Shown one piece after another: positions 49,170-59,476 of a DNA stretch of 64,000 nucleotides. Below the pieces are notes generated by a model, which did not search any database, was not told where the DNA came from, and saw only the letters and a program-made list of their open reading frames with translations. Position 1 is the first letter of the stretch; the number at the start of each line of letters is the position of its first letter. The DNA comes from Nosema muscidifuracis. Lineage: Eukaryota; Microsporidia; Nosematidae. The stretch is taken from the NCBI GenBank assembly GCA_028335825.1, contig JAIOKI010000018.1, forward strand, positions 343,861 to 407,860. Direction: 5' to 3'. Made by a program: the position numbers and the translations under genes.

Positions 49170-50795
49170 TTAATTGTTGTTATCACTCGTTAATATTCCT
49201 TCGTAAAGTGTTTGAAGATATTTTTTCTCAAAATTACCTTCTGAGTATTTCAAAATCAAATTTTCATCAACTATTGATTTATTACTTATCCATTCAGAAA
49301 TTAATAGAGGCATTATAAAAAAATGACATAAAATTAAATTTTGAATTTCGTTAATAGTTTTATAATAAACTTCCTCAATAAAAATATTTAACTTTGTCAT
49401 TATTGAGTAATCTTTGTTATCTGATAAATTCATTTTTTCTTTCACAGAAGCAAGTGATAAAATCTGATTGAACTCTTTGAAAAAATCTAATTCATCATTC
49501 GGATTGCTTGCAATATCACATAATTCAAAATATAGCAGAGTATTATATAAAGTGAATCTAATGCTCTCATAATGAGAATTGATTTGATTAGTAATATTTT
49601 TAATATCAATATTAGCACTATTTTGATAATACAAATAATCCTTAAACTGAGATTTGGTAATTATAGCTAAACTATATAGAATGTTAATCAAAATTATTCC
49701 CCTTTTTGAATCTTTATTGTTCAATATATTTTTTAAGACTGTTATATATATTTCACTTCCTTTTAATACATTCATTAGTCTATTTATATCCAATAAAGTT
49801 TTCCTATCCATTCCAGTAACTATTGAGTAATAATTTTTTATCCCTTCGAATTTATCTTTTGATATAGTTAGACATTCAAGATTTTCATCAACTGATATTT
49901 CTTCATCATAGAAATAACATATTGAATTCCAAATTATATTTTTTTCATTTATTTTCAAATCTATTTTTCTAGTCAACAAAATACTTTCAGATTCCATATT
50001 TGTTCTTTCATCATAAAAGTTGTCAGTAGCTTTATCAATCATTTCCAAAATCAAATCTATTCCTAACAATTCAAAGTTGAAATTTTTAACAAATTTCAAT
50101 AATGCATTTGCATCTTCTTCTGAAATAATATTATTCTTGATATAATAATATCTAAAATATTCAGTTAAGTCAAAAGATCCTAAACAAAATGTAAAAAAAT
50201 ACAACAGATTTTTTTCTCCGAATATAACGAGGTTAAATAATTGTTTATCATTATTTTTAAAAAAAAAATCTAGATAGTCCAATTTTTTATCAAACGTACA
50301 TGATGCAAATTTTAAATCATTTCTAATAATAGATTTATACTTTATATAGTCTCTTTTACTTTCGTCATAGTTTTCGATCATGTAAGTATAAGATGATAGA
50401 TTTTTCAAAAATTCATAAAGATATATCTCATTCTTATATAAATCTTCACCCTCTGCTATAAAAATATATTTTATTTCGCTATCTCCAAAAGAATACAACT
50501 GTTGAATTATCTTAGCTTTTAAGGATTCTTTAAGATTTAAATCCTCATCTAAATGTTCATCTAACTTAATAATAATTGGGTTAGTTATTCCATGAAGCTT
50601 ATCAAATTTTTCTATTACTAATTCTAAACGATTTAGTTTAATTATATGAATTATATAATTTTCATCTAAATCTAAACATGCATAATCACCTATATTCAAC
50701 TTATCCTGAATCTTCTCTAATAGCTGATTTTGAATATTATAATGTAGTTTAAGTAATTCTGAAAGTACTAAAGTAAAAAGTAAAAACAATTTCAT
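49170..50795 (-). CDS. Large secreted protein, intact member of the lineage-specific family
   Basis: A 541-residue protein with a signal peptide (MKLFLLFTLVLSELLKL, 1-17) and no other TM segment. The mature part starts with short β-like strands (IGDYACLDLDENYIIHIIKL) and continues as a long helical body. Motifs that recur in other family members are GSFDLTEYF, IIWNSICYF, VLKNILNNKDSKRGIILINILYSL and LLYFELCDI. The decayed gene at 59477-61142 matches it from the middle to the end. Few cysteines, many Asp/Glu/Asn. The bases upstream of the ATG read TTTACTCCTT, a weaker form of the start motif. No domain recognised; a host-facing secreted role is likely from the signal peptide and the fast turnover of copies, but not shown. 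Confidence 0.7.
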   Translation of the reverse strand: MKLFLLFTLVLSELLKLHYNIQNQLLEKIQDKLNIGDYACLDLDENYIIHIIKLNRLELVIEKFDKLHGITNPIIIKLDEHLDEDLNLKESLKAKIIQQLYSFGDSEIKYIFIAEGEDLYKNEIYLYEFLKNLSSYTYMIENYDESKRDYIKYKSIIRNDLKFASCTFDKKLDYLDFFFKNNDKQLFNLVIFGEKNLLYFFTFCLGSFDLTEYFRYYYIKNNIISEEDANALLKFVKNFNFELLGIDLILEMIDKATDNFYDERTNMESESILLTRKIDLKINEKNIIWNSICYFYDEEISVDENLECLTISKDKFEGIKNYYSIVTGMDRKTLLDINRLMNVLKGSEIYITVLKNILNNKDSKRGIILINILYSLAIITKSQFKDYLYYQNSANIDIKNITNQINSHYESIRFTLYNTLLYFELCDIASNPNDELDFFKEFNQILSLASVKEKMNLSDNKDYSIMTKLNIFIEEVYYKTINEIQNLILCHFFIMPLLISEWISNKSIVDENLILKYSEGNFEKKYLQTLYEGILTSDNNN

Positions 50796-51594
50796 AAGGA
50801 GTAAATTTTTTTTGTTTAAATATTTTTAATTTAAATTAAAAAGTATTCATAGAAATTTAATTTAAAATACTACATAGAAAATATTAAAACAAGTAATAGT
50901 TTAAATAAAGAATCAGATCAATATAAATTAATTAATTAAACAAAATATTTTCAATCTTTGAGCAATGTTTATATGTTTACACAATATAAATTAAAATCAT
51001 TTTCTCTGGAAATCATATTTATAAATATTTAAATAACCCATTTTTTTAAATTAATTTTTAATCTATTTTTTCTTAAAATATTTTTAAAATTTAAATTAAA
51101 AAAAGAAAAGTTTCTTTAACATTTTAGATAATTTTTAATAAAGTTCTAAACATATTCTTTATTCTTTTACTAGATTTATAAACTTATTTACACTAATCTT
51201 TAATCTTAGACTTTATTTATAGTCAGTCTTTTAGTTACATTAAGTTTACAATATTATTATTTTAATTGATTGAAAACAGGTGATTGAATAATTAATATAT
51301 TTCTGATCATTCTCTTATTGAAATATTTTTAAATAATTTTTATTATCCCTGCGGATAAATCGGAACAATTTAATAATATGTGCATGGAATAATAAATTTC
51401 ATTTTTTTTATTTGGTAATTGTTATGCTGATAATCATACTACAAAAAAAAGGTATGTTATATCATAATGAGTGTATCAGTAATAATTAAGGAGGAAATGT
51501 TTTATGATTTTTTTTATAAAATAATTCATCATTAATTGATATCAAGAATATCTAATTATAGTTATTAAATCATCTATAAACATGCTTTAAAATG
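50796..51594. other. AT-rich spacer, nothing recognised
   Basis: About 800 bp without a usable frame. A short less AT-rich word (CCCTGCGGATAAATCGGAAC at 51348) stands out but has no recognisable context. Confidence 0.45.
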
Positions 51595-51885
51595 TATATC
51601 AAAATATGAATATTTTTTTCCTCATCATCTCTAGATGACATTTTTCTCCTGTTCTGTATTCCATTGGAATGTTGTAAAAGTTTTCTTCAGAAGTATTGAT
51701 TTCATAGAGATCCGTATACATGAAGTTATATTTAACATTGCATGTATTGTGTCCTATGTTATAATAAAAGGTTTATTTTTCTATTAAACAATGTATTAGA
51801 GGAAGTATATTAGCAAGATAGTCGTATCTTCTTAATTTTACTATATCAAACTTCTAAAAATTATCTTAAGATGTTTCACCTATTT
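51595..51885 (-). pseudogene. Decayed protein gene, similar in style to the 47.7 kb block
   Basis: Minus-strand reading: KFDIVKLRRYDYLANILPLI, then after one stop NIGHNTCNVKYNFMYTDLYE and EINTSEENFYNIPMEYRTG. About 90 codons in one frame with a single stop, which is unlikely by chance at this A+T content. Matches in order of type to IRYKYLALELITYLYIFD and QYNMSDDESFLI at 47650-48340, although the order of the two blocks differs. Confidence 0.4.
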
Positions 51886-52215
51886 CTATTATTATGATTT
51901 CCAATTCTATTCTATTACTGACTAATATTTGTGTTTATTATCAATAGATAGATATTTCATTTTGGGTTATGTCTTCTTACCTTTATATTATCGCTTTCTT
52001 ATCAAAAAAGTAAAAACTCTAAGTAATTCCAAATATATTTAATTTTAAGAATGTTTCTCGTCTTTGAAGCTATCATTGTATATTTTTATCGATTCTCTTT
52101 TTAAATTTATATGAATATTATTTTACTGAGGATGGTGTGTTTTAGGGTAAAAAAATATATAAATATATATTCAAAAACCAATAACTTGCTATTGAATTTT
52201 TAATTTTAATTTTTT

Positions 52216-53270
52216 TACCCCATAGAAGTTGTAATAATAGAAAACGGTTTTCTGAAAAATGAAAAAATATTATAAAACTTGATGATTATAAAATATATAT
52301 CAAATCTCAAGAAGGAGATATTATTACTATAAAAAAGATATAGAGATGTTTAAAGATACAAATTTAAGATTATACGAAAATACTTTATTTTTTGTTAGTG
52401 GTATAGGTGAAATAATATTGATGAAATTATTAAGATATGTAATAAAATAAATATTTATATGAAAGTATTAGAAATTAATAATATTGAAGTAAATGGAAAA
52501 TCTTATAGAATTTAATAATGTAAAGACTATATTGGATATTTCTATTAAGAATATTGAATGTATAGCATATATAAGAAATGAAATATCAATCAATTTTGAT
52601 AATGTTAAAATTAAATTTATAACTACTAATGAATGTATTAATGAAATAAAAGATGCTTGTAATGATAATATTGAAGAAGATTTACTAATTTTTGAAGTTA
52701 TTAATATTGTATAACCTAGAGAAAAATATAATTTTAAATTGTATGAAGATTATTTAAAACTATTAAATATAGTTATGATCATAAAATATATTATAAGAAT
52801 ACAAGTGAAATATAATACTTAGATAAAAATTTTTTTTATCCTTAGATACATTTATAAAACAAGGGCTTACAAAATATTATCTTTTAGAGTAGAAGAAGTA
52901 GATATAAATGTTAATGATTTAGGATTAGAAAAAAGATACAATTGTTTATTTTCTGAAGTATTTTGAAAAACTTACTACACTTAAATAATAATAAGTAAAT
53001 TTACTACAAGCGATCTGAAACGTGAATGTCTTATATTTTTACCAATATCAATAAAGATAAATCTTAAAGATGTTTATACTGTATAATAAATGGAAGTTTG
53101 TTACAAACTAAGACATTTAATATGGTAATATCAGCTGATGCTAATTTTACTTTCAATGGGTTGTATAAAGAAAAATATATATTAAGAAAATAATGTGCCG
53201 ATAAGAAGTGAAGTATTTGAAGACGTATTGAGTTCTGATAAGAGTGTCAGTGATCTGAATGATGATATTT
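52216..53270 (+). pseudogene. Decayed gene region, unrecognised, with one open 73-codon piece
   Basis: Starts after a CCCC motif (TTTTACCCCATAG) that now lacks an ATG. Readings in shifting frames are YKIYIKSQEGDIITIKK near 52290, MFKDTNLRLYENTLFFVSG near 52345, EIILMKLLRYVIK near 52410, an open piece 52493-52714 (MENLIEFNNVKTILDIS onward), VEEVDINVNDLGLEKRYNC near 52890, and PIRSEVFEDVLSSDKSVSD near 53205. The opening strand-turn-strand with DG/EGD and the LMKLLRYVIK helix faintly recall a Skp1/BTB fold, but this is a guess. The surviving CCCC motif suggests it was once a normal gene. Confidence 0.4.
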
Positions 53271-53472
53271 AAATTATATTGATATTTTAATAAGTCATAT
53301 TAAAATTAACTTTTATCATCACTTACAATAAGGATATTACATTATTTGAGTATCGACTCTACAATTAACATCTTCTTAATGAACTCTAATGGTTGAACTT
53401 ATTGTCAAGTTTTCTAGAACTTAAGAAAGAGAGAATATAAATATATATCTAAAATATTATAGAATATTTATT

Positions 53473-53485
53473 TATCTGTATTACA
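53473..53485 (+). repeat. Left 13-bp target-site duplication of the LINE
   Basis: TATCTGTATTACA directly before the LINE ATG; an identical copy lies at 57065-57077. Confidence 0.85.
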
Positions 53486-56400
53486 ATGAGGGTAAAGAAA
53501 GAGCAGGAAGAAAAAGTCGAAACTATAAAAAAACAAACTTCTGGAGCTAAAGAAAGACAAATAATAGCAGAAAAGGACGAGCAGGGCCCAGAACACACTA
53601 GTGTGCCCACTCACCCCACTTCTTTGTCTCTGGCAGCAGTACTTGGGAGTACCGAAGCTAGTGAAGAAGAGTGGCCTCAAATGGTGTTTCTATCAGTCAT
53701 TAGTAGATTTGGTAGAATGCCGAGAGGAGGGTGGAAGCAAGCCACTGAGTTCTTCTGTGGAAAATTTGGCTCTAACATGAGTCCACTAGAATTCAAAGGC
53801 AAGGCAAAGAAAGCGCTCATTAATATTAATGGGAGGCAGATGTCAGCCAGAGAACTCAAGGTGGACCCTACCAAAAGAAGAAAGACCGAAACCGACTCGA
53901 AAGAAGGGATTAGTCTCTTCGAAACCGAGGTCTTCCTAAAAGCACGGAGAGTCTTTATAGAAAAACTCAATTTTCTAAAGGACCAAAGTGTGGACCAGGT
54001 AGAAAGAACGAGGAAGATTTCTTCCTTGAAGGTCGATCTGCTGAAACTTGATGCTACAGTCAAGGCGGTAGAGAACCATGTTAGATTACACCCCCCTCAT
54101 GATATGTCTGATATGGCAAGGATACTGCAAGCTGCGCAGATCTGCTATCAGGAGATGACCAAAAAGGAATCTAAGCCTTCTGTTTGGAAAGAGAGCATCT
54201 TGGAAAAGATTGCTGATATTGAAGACAAGGTTAAGCTCCTTGAAAAGGTCAGGGCATTTGATAAGCTTTCAAATGAAGAAAAGCGCAAAGCTAAGAAGAT
54301 CATGCGAGAACTAAACATGCTAGCATGTTTAAAGCAAGATACTTCTGAAGATATTGCAATCTTCAACGAGAGAAAAGCGATATACTCAAGAAAACTGGAA
54401 GTCGCAGACCGACGCAGAGAGTATAGACGCGAAAATCAAAACTTTGAGCTCTATAGATGCAACTTCTATAGAAACCTTGGAGGTGCCAAAGAGGTCGCTC
54501 ATAATGTGAGTAAAGATGATATTTGCTCTTTCTGGTCTACTATGTGGAATAAGAAAGAACAACCCAATAACTGCAATAGTTTTGGGGAATATCTCTTAGA
54601 GTACCTGCCTGATGATCAAGAGCAGATCACTTTTCCAACCTTTGAAGAGTTTGTGGATATTGTTAAATATCTGCCAAACTGGAAGGCTGCAGGATGTGAT
54701 GGGATCTTTAACTTCTTCATTAAGAAGTGTGAAGCTCTACATCCTTTCCTCTACAATATTGTTAAGGAAATATGCCTGGATGGGAAAGAACCCGAATCTT
54801 GGTTCTATAAGGGGATTACTTACCTACTACCGAAAGGTAACCCAACAAATGGTAGTGAATTCAGGCCAATAACCTGTATGTCAAACCTCTATAAATTGAC
54901 GACGAAGTGTACCACTAAAGTGATGCAATTAATTGTTGAAAGTAGAGGACTGCTAGCAGAGAACCAGTTAGGGACAGTTAGACAAGTGCAGGGAGCTAAG
55001 GAGCAAGCTATGATAAACATAGCAGTCAATAAGGAGCATGGAAACAAGCTAAAGACCATGTGGATAGATGTTAAAAAGGCCTACGACTCTGTAGATCACG
55101 AATATCTATTAGCATGTATTAGCAAGTTAAATCTCCCTCAATGGATCGGAACATTCCTAGAAGCTACAGTTAAAAAGTGGCACATTGAGATAAAGTCAAA
55201 ATCAGAAACGATAATGACTAAGAAGATCGAAAGGGGCATATTACAAGGAGACTCCTTGTCACCCCTTTTGTTTGTACTATGTATGGACCCGCTGAGCAGG
55301 AAACTGAATTCAACATTTCCAAAAGTAGGAATACTTACTCACGATAGTGTGTTCATAACAAACCATCTTCTGTTTATTGATGATCTTAAGCTCCTTGCAG
55401 AGACCGAAGTTGTTCTTAAATTAATGAACGAGGAAACCAAAAAGTTTTTCTCAGCTGTAGGTTTAGAGATGAACAAAAGTAAGTCTGCAACTAACTGTAT
55501 AGAATGTAGCGATGATGCAGTTGTGCTGGAGGGTCACCAAGGATATAAATACCTTGGAATTACAGAGGATCCCTCTAGTACTGTCAAAAGAGAGACTTTT
55601 GAAAAAGTAAGAAGTGAGATCTTACAAAGGGTAGAGAAGCTGTGCAAAACTAAATTAAATGGCAAGAATATGATTCGAGCTATTAATGAGCATGCAATAT
55701 CAGTGATAAACTACCATGTTGGCCTTCTAAAACTAGAACCAGCAGATTTTAAAAGTCTTGATTTTGATATCCGACAGGTACTAATTAAGTACCAAATCCA
55801 TCTACAGCCAGCCTGTAAGGAAAGATTATACCTCCCTAGATCTGAAATGGGGAGAGGACTCATAAGTATTGAAGATAGAAGTGAGAATATGCTTCTATCT
55901 ATCTACAAGTCACTGGATGAATCTAGAAATAGTTCACCTAGACGAGCAGCAATACTAAAAGTAGAAGAAGAGACCAAGTCTCATCTCTTTACTATCAGGG
56001 AGTACCTCAAAGCAAGGTATAACTTTGCAGGGGAGATAACCCACAAGATGCTAAGAGAAGCCCAAAGAACGGCGCTTTACAACGAAATAGGTAAAAGAAC
56101 CAACCATGGAAAGTTGTTTAAAGCTAAAGGGAATGAATTAGTGAGCATCAGGGACTCCTCTACCTGGCTGGTAAAAGGGAACAACCAGGCTAGATCCGAG
56201 GCAATTTATTGCTTCCTGCAGGATAGGAATATATTCTGTGGACAGGAAGGGCAATGCCCCCACTGTGGATCTCATAGGAAGACCGTGGATCATCTGGCTA
56301 CCAAATGTGATCGAATGTTGGGTTTTGATTATATGAAGCGACACAACGAGGTAGTTAGATGTATTCATCTCTTACTATGCAAGAAATATGGCTTTAAGAA

Positions 56401-57031
56401 GACTAATAAGATACGTGGCCACTCAGTACAAGAAATAATTGAGAATGAAAGAGCTGAGATACGAGTGGACACAAGAGTATCAACTAGTATTAAAGTTAGC
56501 CATAATAAGCCTGATATTCTTGTATTTGACAAGAAGAAGAAAGAGATATTAATAGTGGAAGTTGGTATTACCAACCAGGATCGACTTACAATAGTTGAGA
56601 ATGAGAAACTTAGAAAATACGATCTTCTTGCAAATGAATTGGGATTAATTCATAAATCTCGAACAAGAATAGTTCCTTATGTCATGAAATGGGATGGAGT
56701 GGTAACCAAATACCACCAGAAGTATATCAGGGAGCTGGAAATCCTACCCTTCCTAGAAGCATACATCCAGTCTATTGTACTGAAGAAGACCTTAGAGTCT
56801 ATCTCTTTGGATCGAAGACGAGGATATGACCAGGAAGATGCAGGAGAGGAAGAAGTGGTTAGAGCCGTAAGTGCACTAGCTGGGAAGGCAACTGCTGAAG
56901 ACAGGAAAGTAACAGGGGACGAGCCAAAAGTAATAATTGAGCTTTTGAGCGGTAAAAATACCACAGTAAACAAGAACTGTGAAGGGCTAGACCTGCCAAA
57001 TGATATCAACCTGACTATTGAACGATTCTGA
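53486..57031 (+). CDS. LINE polyprotein: reverse transcriptase and restriction-like endonuclease
   Basis: An 1181-residue ORF. N-terminal ~390 residues: basic and helical, no motif recognised. The reverse transcriptase covers about 395-700, with WKAAGCDGIFNFF at its start, FRPITCMSNLYKLTTK, the first catalytic Asp in MWIDVKKAYDSVDH, GILQGDSLSPLLF, and the catalytic FIDD box at 630-633. The C-terminal part has a zinc site C924-x2-C927-x8-H936-x4-C941, followed by the RHN motif and the restriction-like endonuclease with PD at 1009-1010 (NKPDILVFD), EVGIT near 1027 and K/KY downstream. This order (RT, CCHC, PD-(D/E)XK) is that of the R2/R4/Dong group; FIDDLK and the single ORF fit the R4/Dong branch. 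It would nick a target site and copy its RNA into it. Codon use (many G/C-ending codons) differs sharply from host genes here. Confidence 0.9.
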   Translation: MRVKKEQEEKVETIKKQTSGAKERQIIAEKDEQGPEHTSVPTHPTSLSLAAVLGSTEASEEEWPQMVFLSVISRFGRMPRGGWKQATEFFCGKFGSNMSPLEFKGKAKKALININGRQMSARELKVDPTKRRKTETDSKEGISLFETEVFLKARRVFIEKLNFLKDQSVDQVERTRKISSLKVDLLKLDATVKAVENHVRLHPPHDMSDMARILQAAQICYQEMTKKESKPSVWKESILEKIADIEDKVKLLEKVRAFDKLSNEEKRKAKKIMRELNMLACLKQDTSEDIAIFNERKAIYSRKLEVADRRREYRRENQNFELYRCNFYRNLGGAKEVAHNVSKDDICSFWSTMWNKKEQPNNCNSFGEYLLEYLPDDQEQITFPTFEEFVDIVKYLPNWKAAGCDGIFNFFIKKCEALHPFLYNIVKEICLDGKEPESWFYKGITYLLPKGNPTNGSEFRPITCMSNLYKLTTKCTTKVMQLIVESRGLLAENQLGTVRQVQGAKEQAMINIAVNKEHGNKLKTMWIDVKKAYDSVDHEYLLACISKLNLPQWIGTFLEATVKKWHIEIKSKSETIMTKKIERGILQGDSLSPLLFVLCMDPLSRKLNSTFPKVGILTHDSVFITNHLLFIDDLKLLAETEVVLKLMNEETKKFFSAVGLEMNKSKSATNCIECSDDAVVLEGHQGYKYLGITEDPSSTVKRETFEKVRSEILQRVEKLCKTKLNGKNMIRAINEHAISVINYHVGLLKLEPADFKSLDFDIRQVLIKYQIHLQPACKERLYLPRSEMGRGLISIEDRSENMLLSIYKSLDESRNSSPRRAAILKVEEETKSHLFTIREYLKARYNFAGEITHKMLREAQRTALYNEIGKRTNHGKLFKAKGNELVSIRDSSTWLVKGNNQARSEAIYCFLQDRNIFCGQEGQCPHCGSHRKTVDHLATKCDRMLGFDYMKRHNEVVRCIHLLLCKKYGFKKTNKIRGHSVQEIIENERAEIRVDTRVSTSIKVSHNKPDILVFDKKKKEILIVEVGITNQDRLTIVENEKLRKYDLLANELGLIHKSRTRIVPYVMKWDGVVTKYHQKYIRELEILPFLEAYIQSIVLKKTLESISLDRRRGYDQEDAGEEEVVRAVSALAGKATAEDRKVTGDEPKVIIELLSGKNTTVNKNCEGLDLPNDINLTIERF

Positions 57032-57064
57032 GCAGAAACAAATAACTCATTAAATTTAATTATA
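53486..57064 (+). mobile_element. R4/Dong-like LINE (non-LTR retrotransposon), looks intact
   Basis: A 3.6-kb insertion bounded by identical 13-bp duplications (53473-53485 and 57065-57077). It consists of one long ORF and about 33 bp of 3' sequence ending in a T/A-rich tail. Its base composition is visibly far less AT-rich than the DNA on both sides. The 5' boundary falls exactly at the ORF's ATG, so either the element has almost no 5' UTR, or it is 5'-truncated with the original start lost. Perfect duplications and an unbroken ORF indicate a recent insertion. It landed in a region of dead genes. Confidence 0.88.
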
Positions 57065-57077
57065 TATCTGTATTACA
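57065..57077 (+). repeat. Right 13-bp target-site duplication of the LINE
   Basis: TATCTGTATTACA, identical to 53473-53485, 33 bp after the LINE stop codon. Confidence 0.85.
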
Positions 57078-57609
57078 TAACATGAATAAAATAATAAATT
57101 TTACATGATCTGATGTTTAGTAAAAATTATTTATTAAGCATATATCAAGAATTTACTCTACATAGATAAAATATATTATAATTTTTATAATATAAAAAGT
57201 TTTTCATAGATGTTATTTGAGTAGTATGCAGAAAAATAAATATTTCTTTTAAGTATTATATCTCTTTATGTAAAACTTAGAATATTCTCTTAAAGTTTGT
57301 ACTTTATTAATTATTATAAATAAGATTAATACATCTCTTTAATTTTATATTTAATTTATTTTTCAGAATATATTTTTTTTGTTAAATTAAAAATACTTAA
57401 GAAAATATAATTACTCATAGATTAAATTTTATATATTTATAAGATTATCTTTGCCTGCTTCTGTAAAATCATTTTAAGTTAATTTATTAATTAGTTGGTT
57501 TATGACTCTTATAATTATACCTATTAACAGATAGATATTTAGATACATAAAATACTATCTTCAAAATAATGTTCCTCTTTATATTATATAAAAAAAGAAA
57601 TCATTATAT
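57078..57609. other. AT-rich spacer right of the LINE, nothing recognised
   Basis: About 530 bp of AT-rich DNA without a coding frame. Confidence 0.45.
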
Positions 57610-58037
57610 TCTTGACACTTCTTCCACTATTATTTCAATTAATAACAATGTCTAACCATATAGCTTGTCCAAAGTGAAAAAAACCCATATCTAAGCAAAT
57701 TATAGACTTCTTCAAAATCTACTAAATGATTTCTAGACTAAAGACATTAAAATAAGTTTTATAAAATAGAAAACAATAGATCATGAGAAAGCTATGTCAT
57801 TTATAATATCTAGGTATGATATGTACTAATAGAAACTACTTGAAGAAAACCTTCATAAATATTCTATATCACAAACAACGACCATCTTTTATCCACAAAT
57901 AAGATGAAGCTTTTGCCATCTGGTAAGTAAAATTCAGTAATATCAAAATTATCTTAATCTAAAATACTTGTAAATGGCATACAATCAGACTTCAATCCAT
58001 ACATAGAGACTAGTACGAATAATACAATTCTTGTCAT
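57610..58037 (-). pseudogene. Decayed secreted-protein gene, family of the 49.2 kb gene
   Basis: Minus-strand frame from ATG at 58037: MTRIVLFVLVSMYGLKSD is a good signal peptide. It continues with DNFDITEFYLPDGKSFI and LFVDKRWSLFVI, then VDFEEVYNLLRYGFFSLWT further on. About ten stops interrupt one frame, so it is dead. The strands after the signal peptide resemble IGDYACLDLDENYIIHI and LELVIEKF of the intact 541-residue protein. Relation to that family is probable but weak. Confidence 0.45.
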
Positions 58038-58109
58038 TGTTTCATAAATCAACCTATAATGTAGCTTATACAAATAATGAATCAGCAAGTATTGCTTTTA
58101 ATTTACAAT

Positions 58110-58840
58110 TTAAGAATTCAGTAGTGTGTATATACACAAAACTTGATTTAATAAGTCAACATCAAAAGTTTTAGCTTTTGCATTACGATATAAATTAAAG
58201 AATTGGCAATAAATTTTTCTATTGGTACATTGTCCTCTTTGTCTATAGATGTAATAATATATGTATAAGATTTCATTTCCTTTATTTTGTTTATCCAATA
58301 GAAATTCATAATAAAAGGGCAATTTATTTGACATTTTGGAAAATCAATAAATAATATTAACAAAGAATGTATGGTTACTGTACTGTAGTTATCAAAAATA
58401 TGTTAAAAACAAAATCTGGTATAATAACAAGCATTCTCATAAAATCAATTCGAATGGCATTTAGGACTAAGTAATTATATTATATAGAATAATGATTAAA
58501 TTCTGCATCAACAGAATTCATGTGCAAGTAGCTCATAATAAGTTTAGAGCATTAATAAAAAGAAACATAATAATGAATTTCTTTACAAATAAATACAAAA
58601 AATATCCTGTTATGTTATATTATTATATAAAAATTTTGTTATGACCACGTAGTTTTTTCGTAAGATGATAATTAAAATTTTTATTTTATTCAAATTGTAG
58701 AAGGATCATTCCAATTTTCTTTGTTTGGTCTTGATATAACGTAACATTTATGTGCACAATATTCATACCTATTAAATATTGAATTTTTAACTTTGGCTGG
58801 TAATTTTTAGAAATGTGAATTATTAATTTAAGTTAAAAAA
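58110..58840 (-). pseudogene. Decayed coding region, unrecognised
   Basis: Gene-like minus-strand pieces with stops between: NRYEYCAHKCYVISRPNKEN near 58740, DAEFNHYSI near 58500, AIRIDFMRMLVIIPDFVFNI near 58430, and SLLILFIDFPKCQINCPF followed by SYTYIITSIDKEDNVPIEKF around 58240-58370. Two frames overlap with stops rare in each, which suggests one or two frameshifts in an old gene. I recognise no domain. Confidence 0.35.
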
Positions 58841-59469
58841 TTATATTTTTAAAATTACTCACTTCATATTAAATATATGTTTAATATTAGTACAATACTT
58901 TGAAACAATCAATTTATCTATGTATAATCAACTATAAATAGAAGATGAAATTCTACTCTTCTAAAAATAATAAAGTATTTAAATTATCAATCATTATTGT
59001 TATATAATTTATTGGATTATCTACAGTGTCTCAAATTATAAATTATAAAATCAGAATTTAAATACGTAATTTTTAATTTATCATTATCAATCAAACATCT
59101 TGAATTTATAAAATTTAATTTCTTTAATCATAAGCATTCTGAAGACAAAAAGAAAATTATTATCTCTGTATCTGACATATATAAATGTTTGATATATTTT
59201 TAATTTAAATGATAAATTTTTATTTGTAAATTAAAATTACACAACAATTACATAAAAATAAAATATTATATTAATTATGATATATTTATTATTTTCTAAC
59301 TACAATAAAAAATTGCAAAAATATATTCTTATAGTTTTTAAATTAAAAATAAGAATTCTTTATTTCTTTATTTCTTTATTTCTAACATATCTATGATTTT
59401 TTATTTGTCAATTTTAAATTAAAAAAAAAATTAATTTATTTTTAAAAATATAAATTTGAAATTTTTTTA
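58841..59469. other. AT-rich spacer, nothing recognised
   Basis: About 630 bp; contains a short TTCTTTATTTCTTTATTTCT run near 59355. No gene. Confidence 0.45.
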
Positions 59470-59473
59470 CCCC
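59470..59473 (+). promoter_or_regulatory. CCCC motif at the start of the decayed 59.5 kb gene
   Basis: TTTTTACCCCATC directly precedes the ATG at 59477. It selects this codon, the first of the signal peptide, and shows that the gene once had a standard start. Confidence 0.65.
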
Positions 59474-59476
59474 ATC

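Noticed and set aside
53677-54063. A 128-codon minus-strand frame across the LINE 5' half
   Set aside because: Antisense shadow of the long coding frame; the less AT-rich DNA gives long chance frames here.
54612-54872. An 86-codon plus-strand frame inside the LINE
   Set aside because: It overlaps the reverse transcriptase frame completely and has no domain of its own.
53486-57064. An LTR retrotransposon
   Set aside because: No long terminal repeats, protease, integrase or capsid region; domain order and duplications fit a non-LTR LINE.
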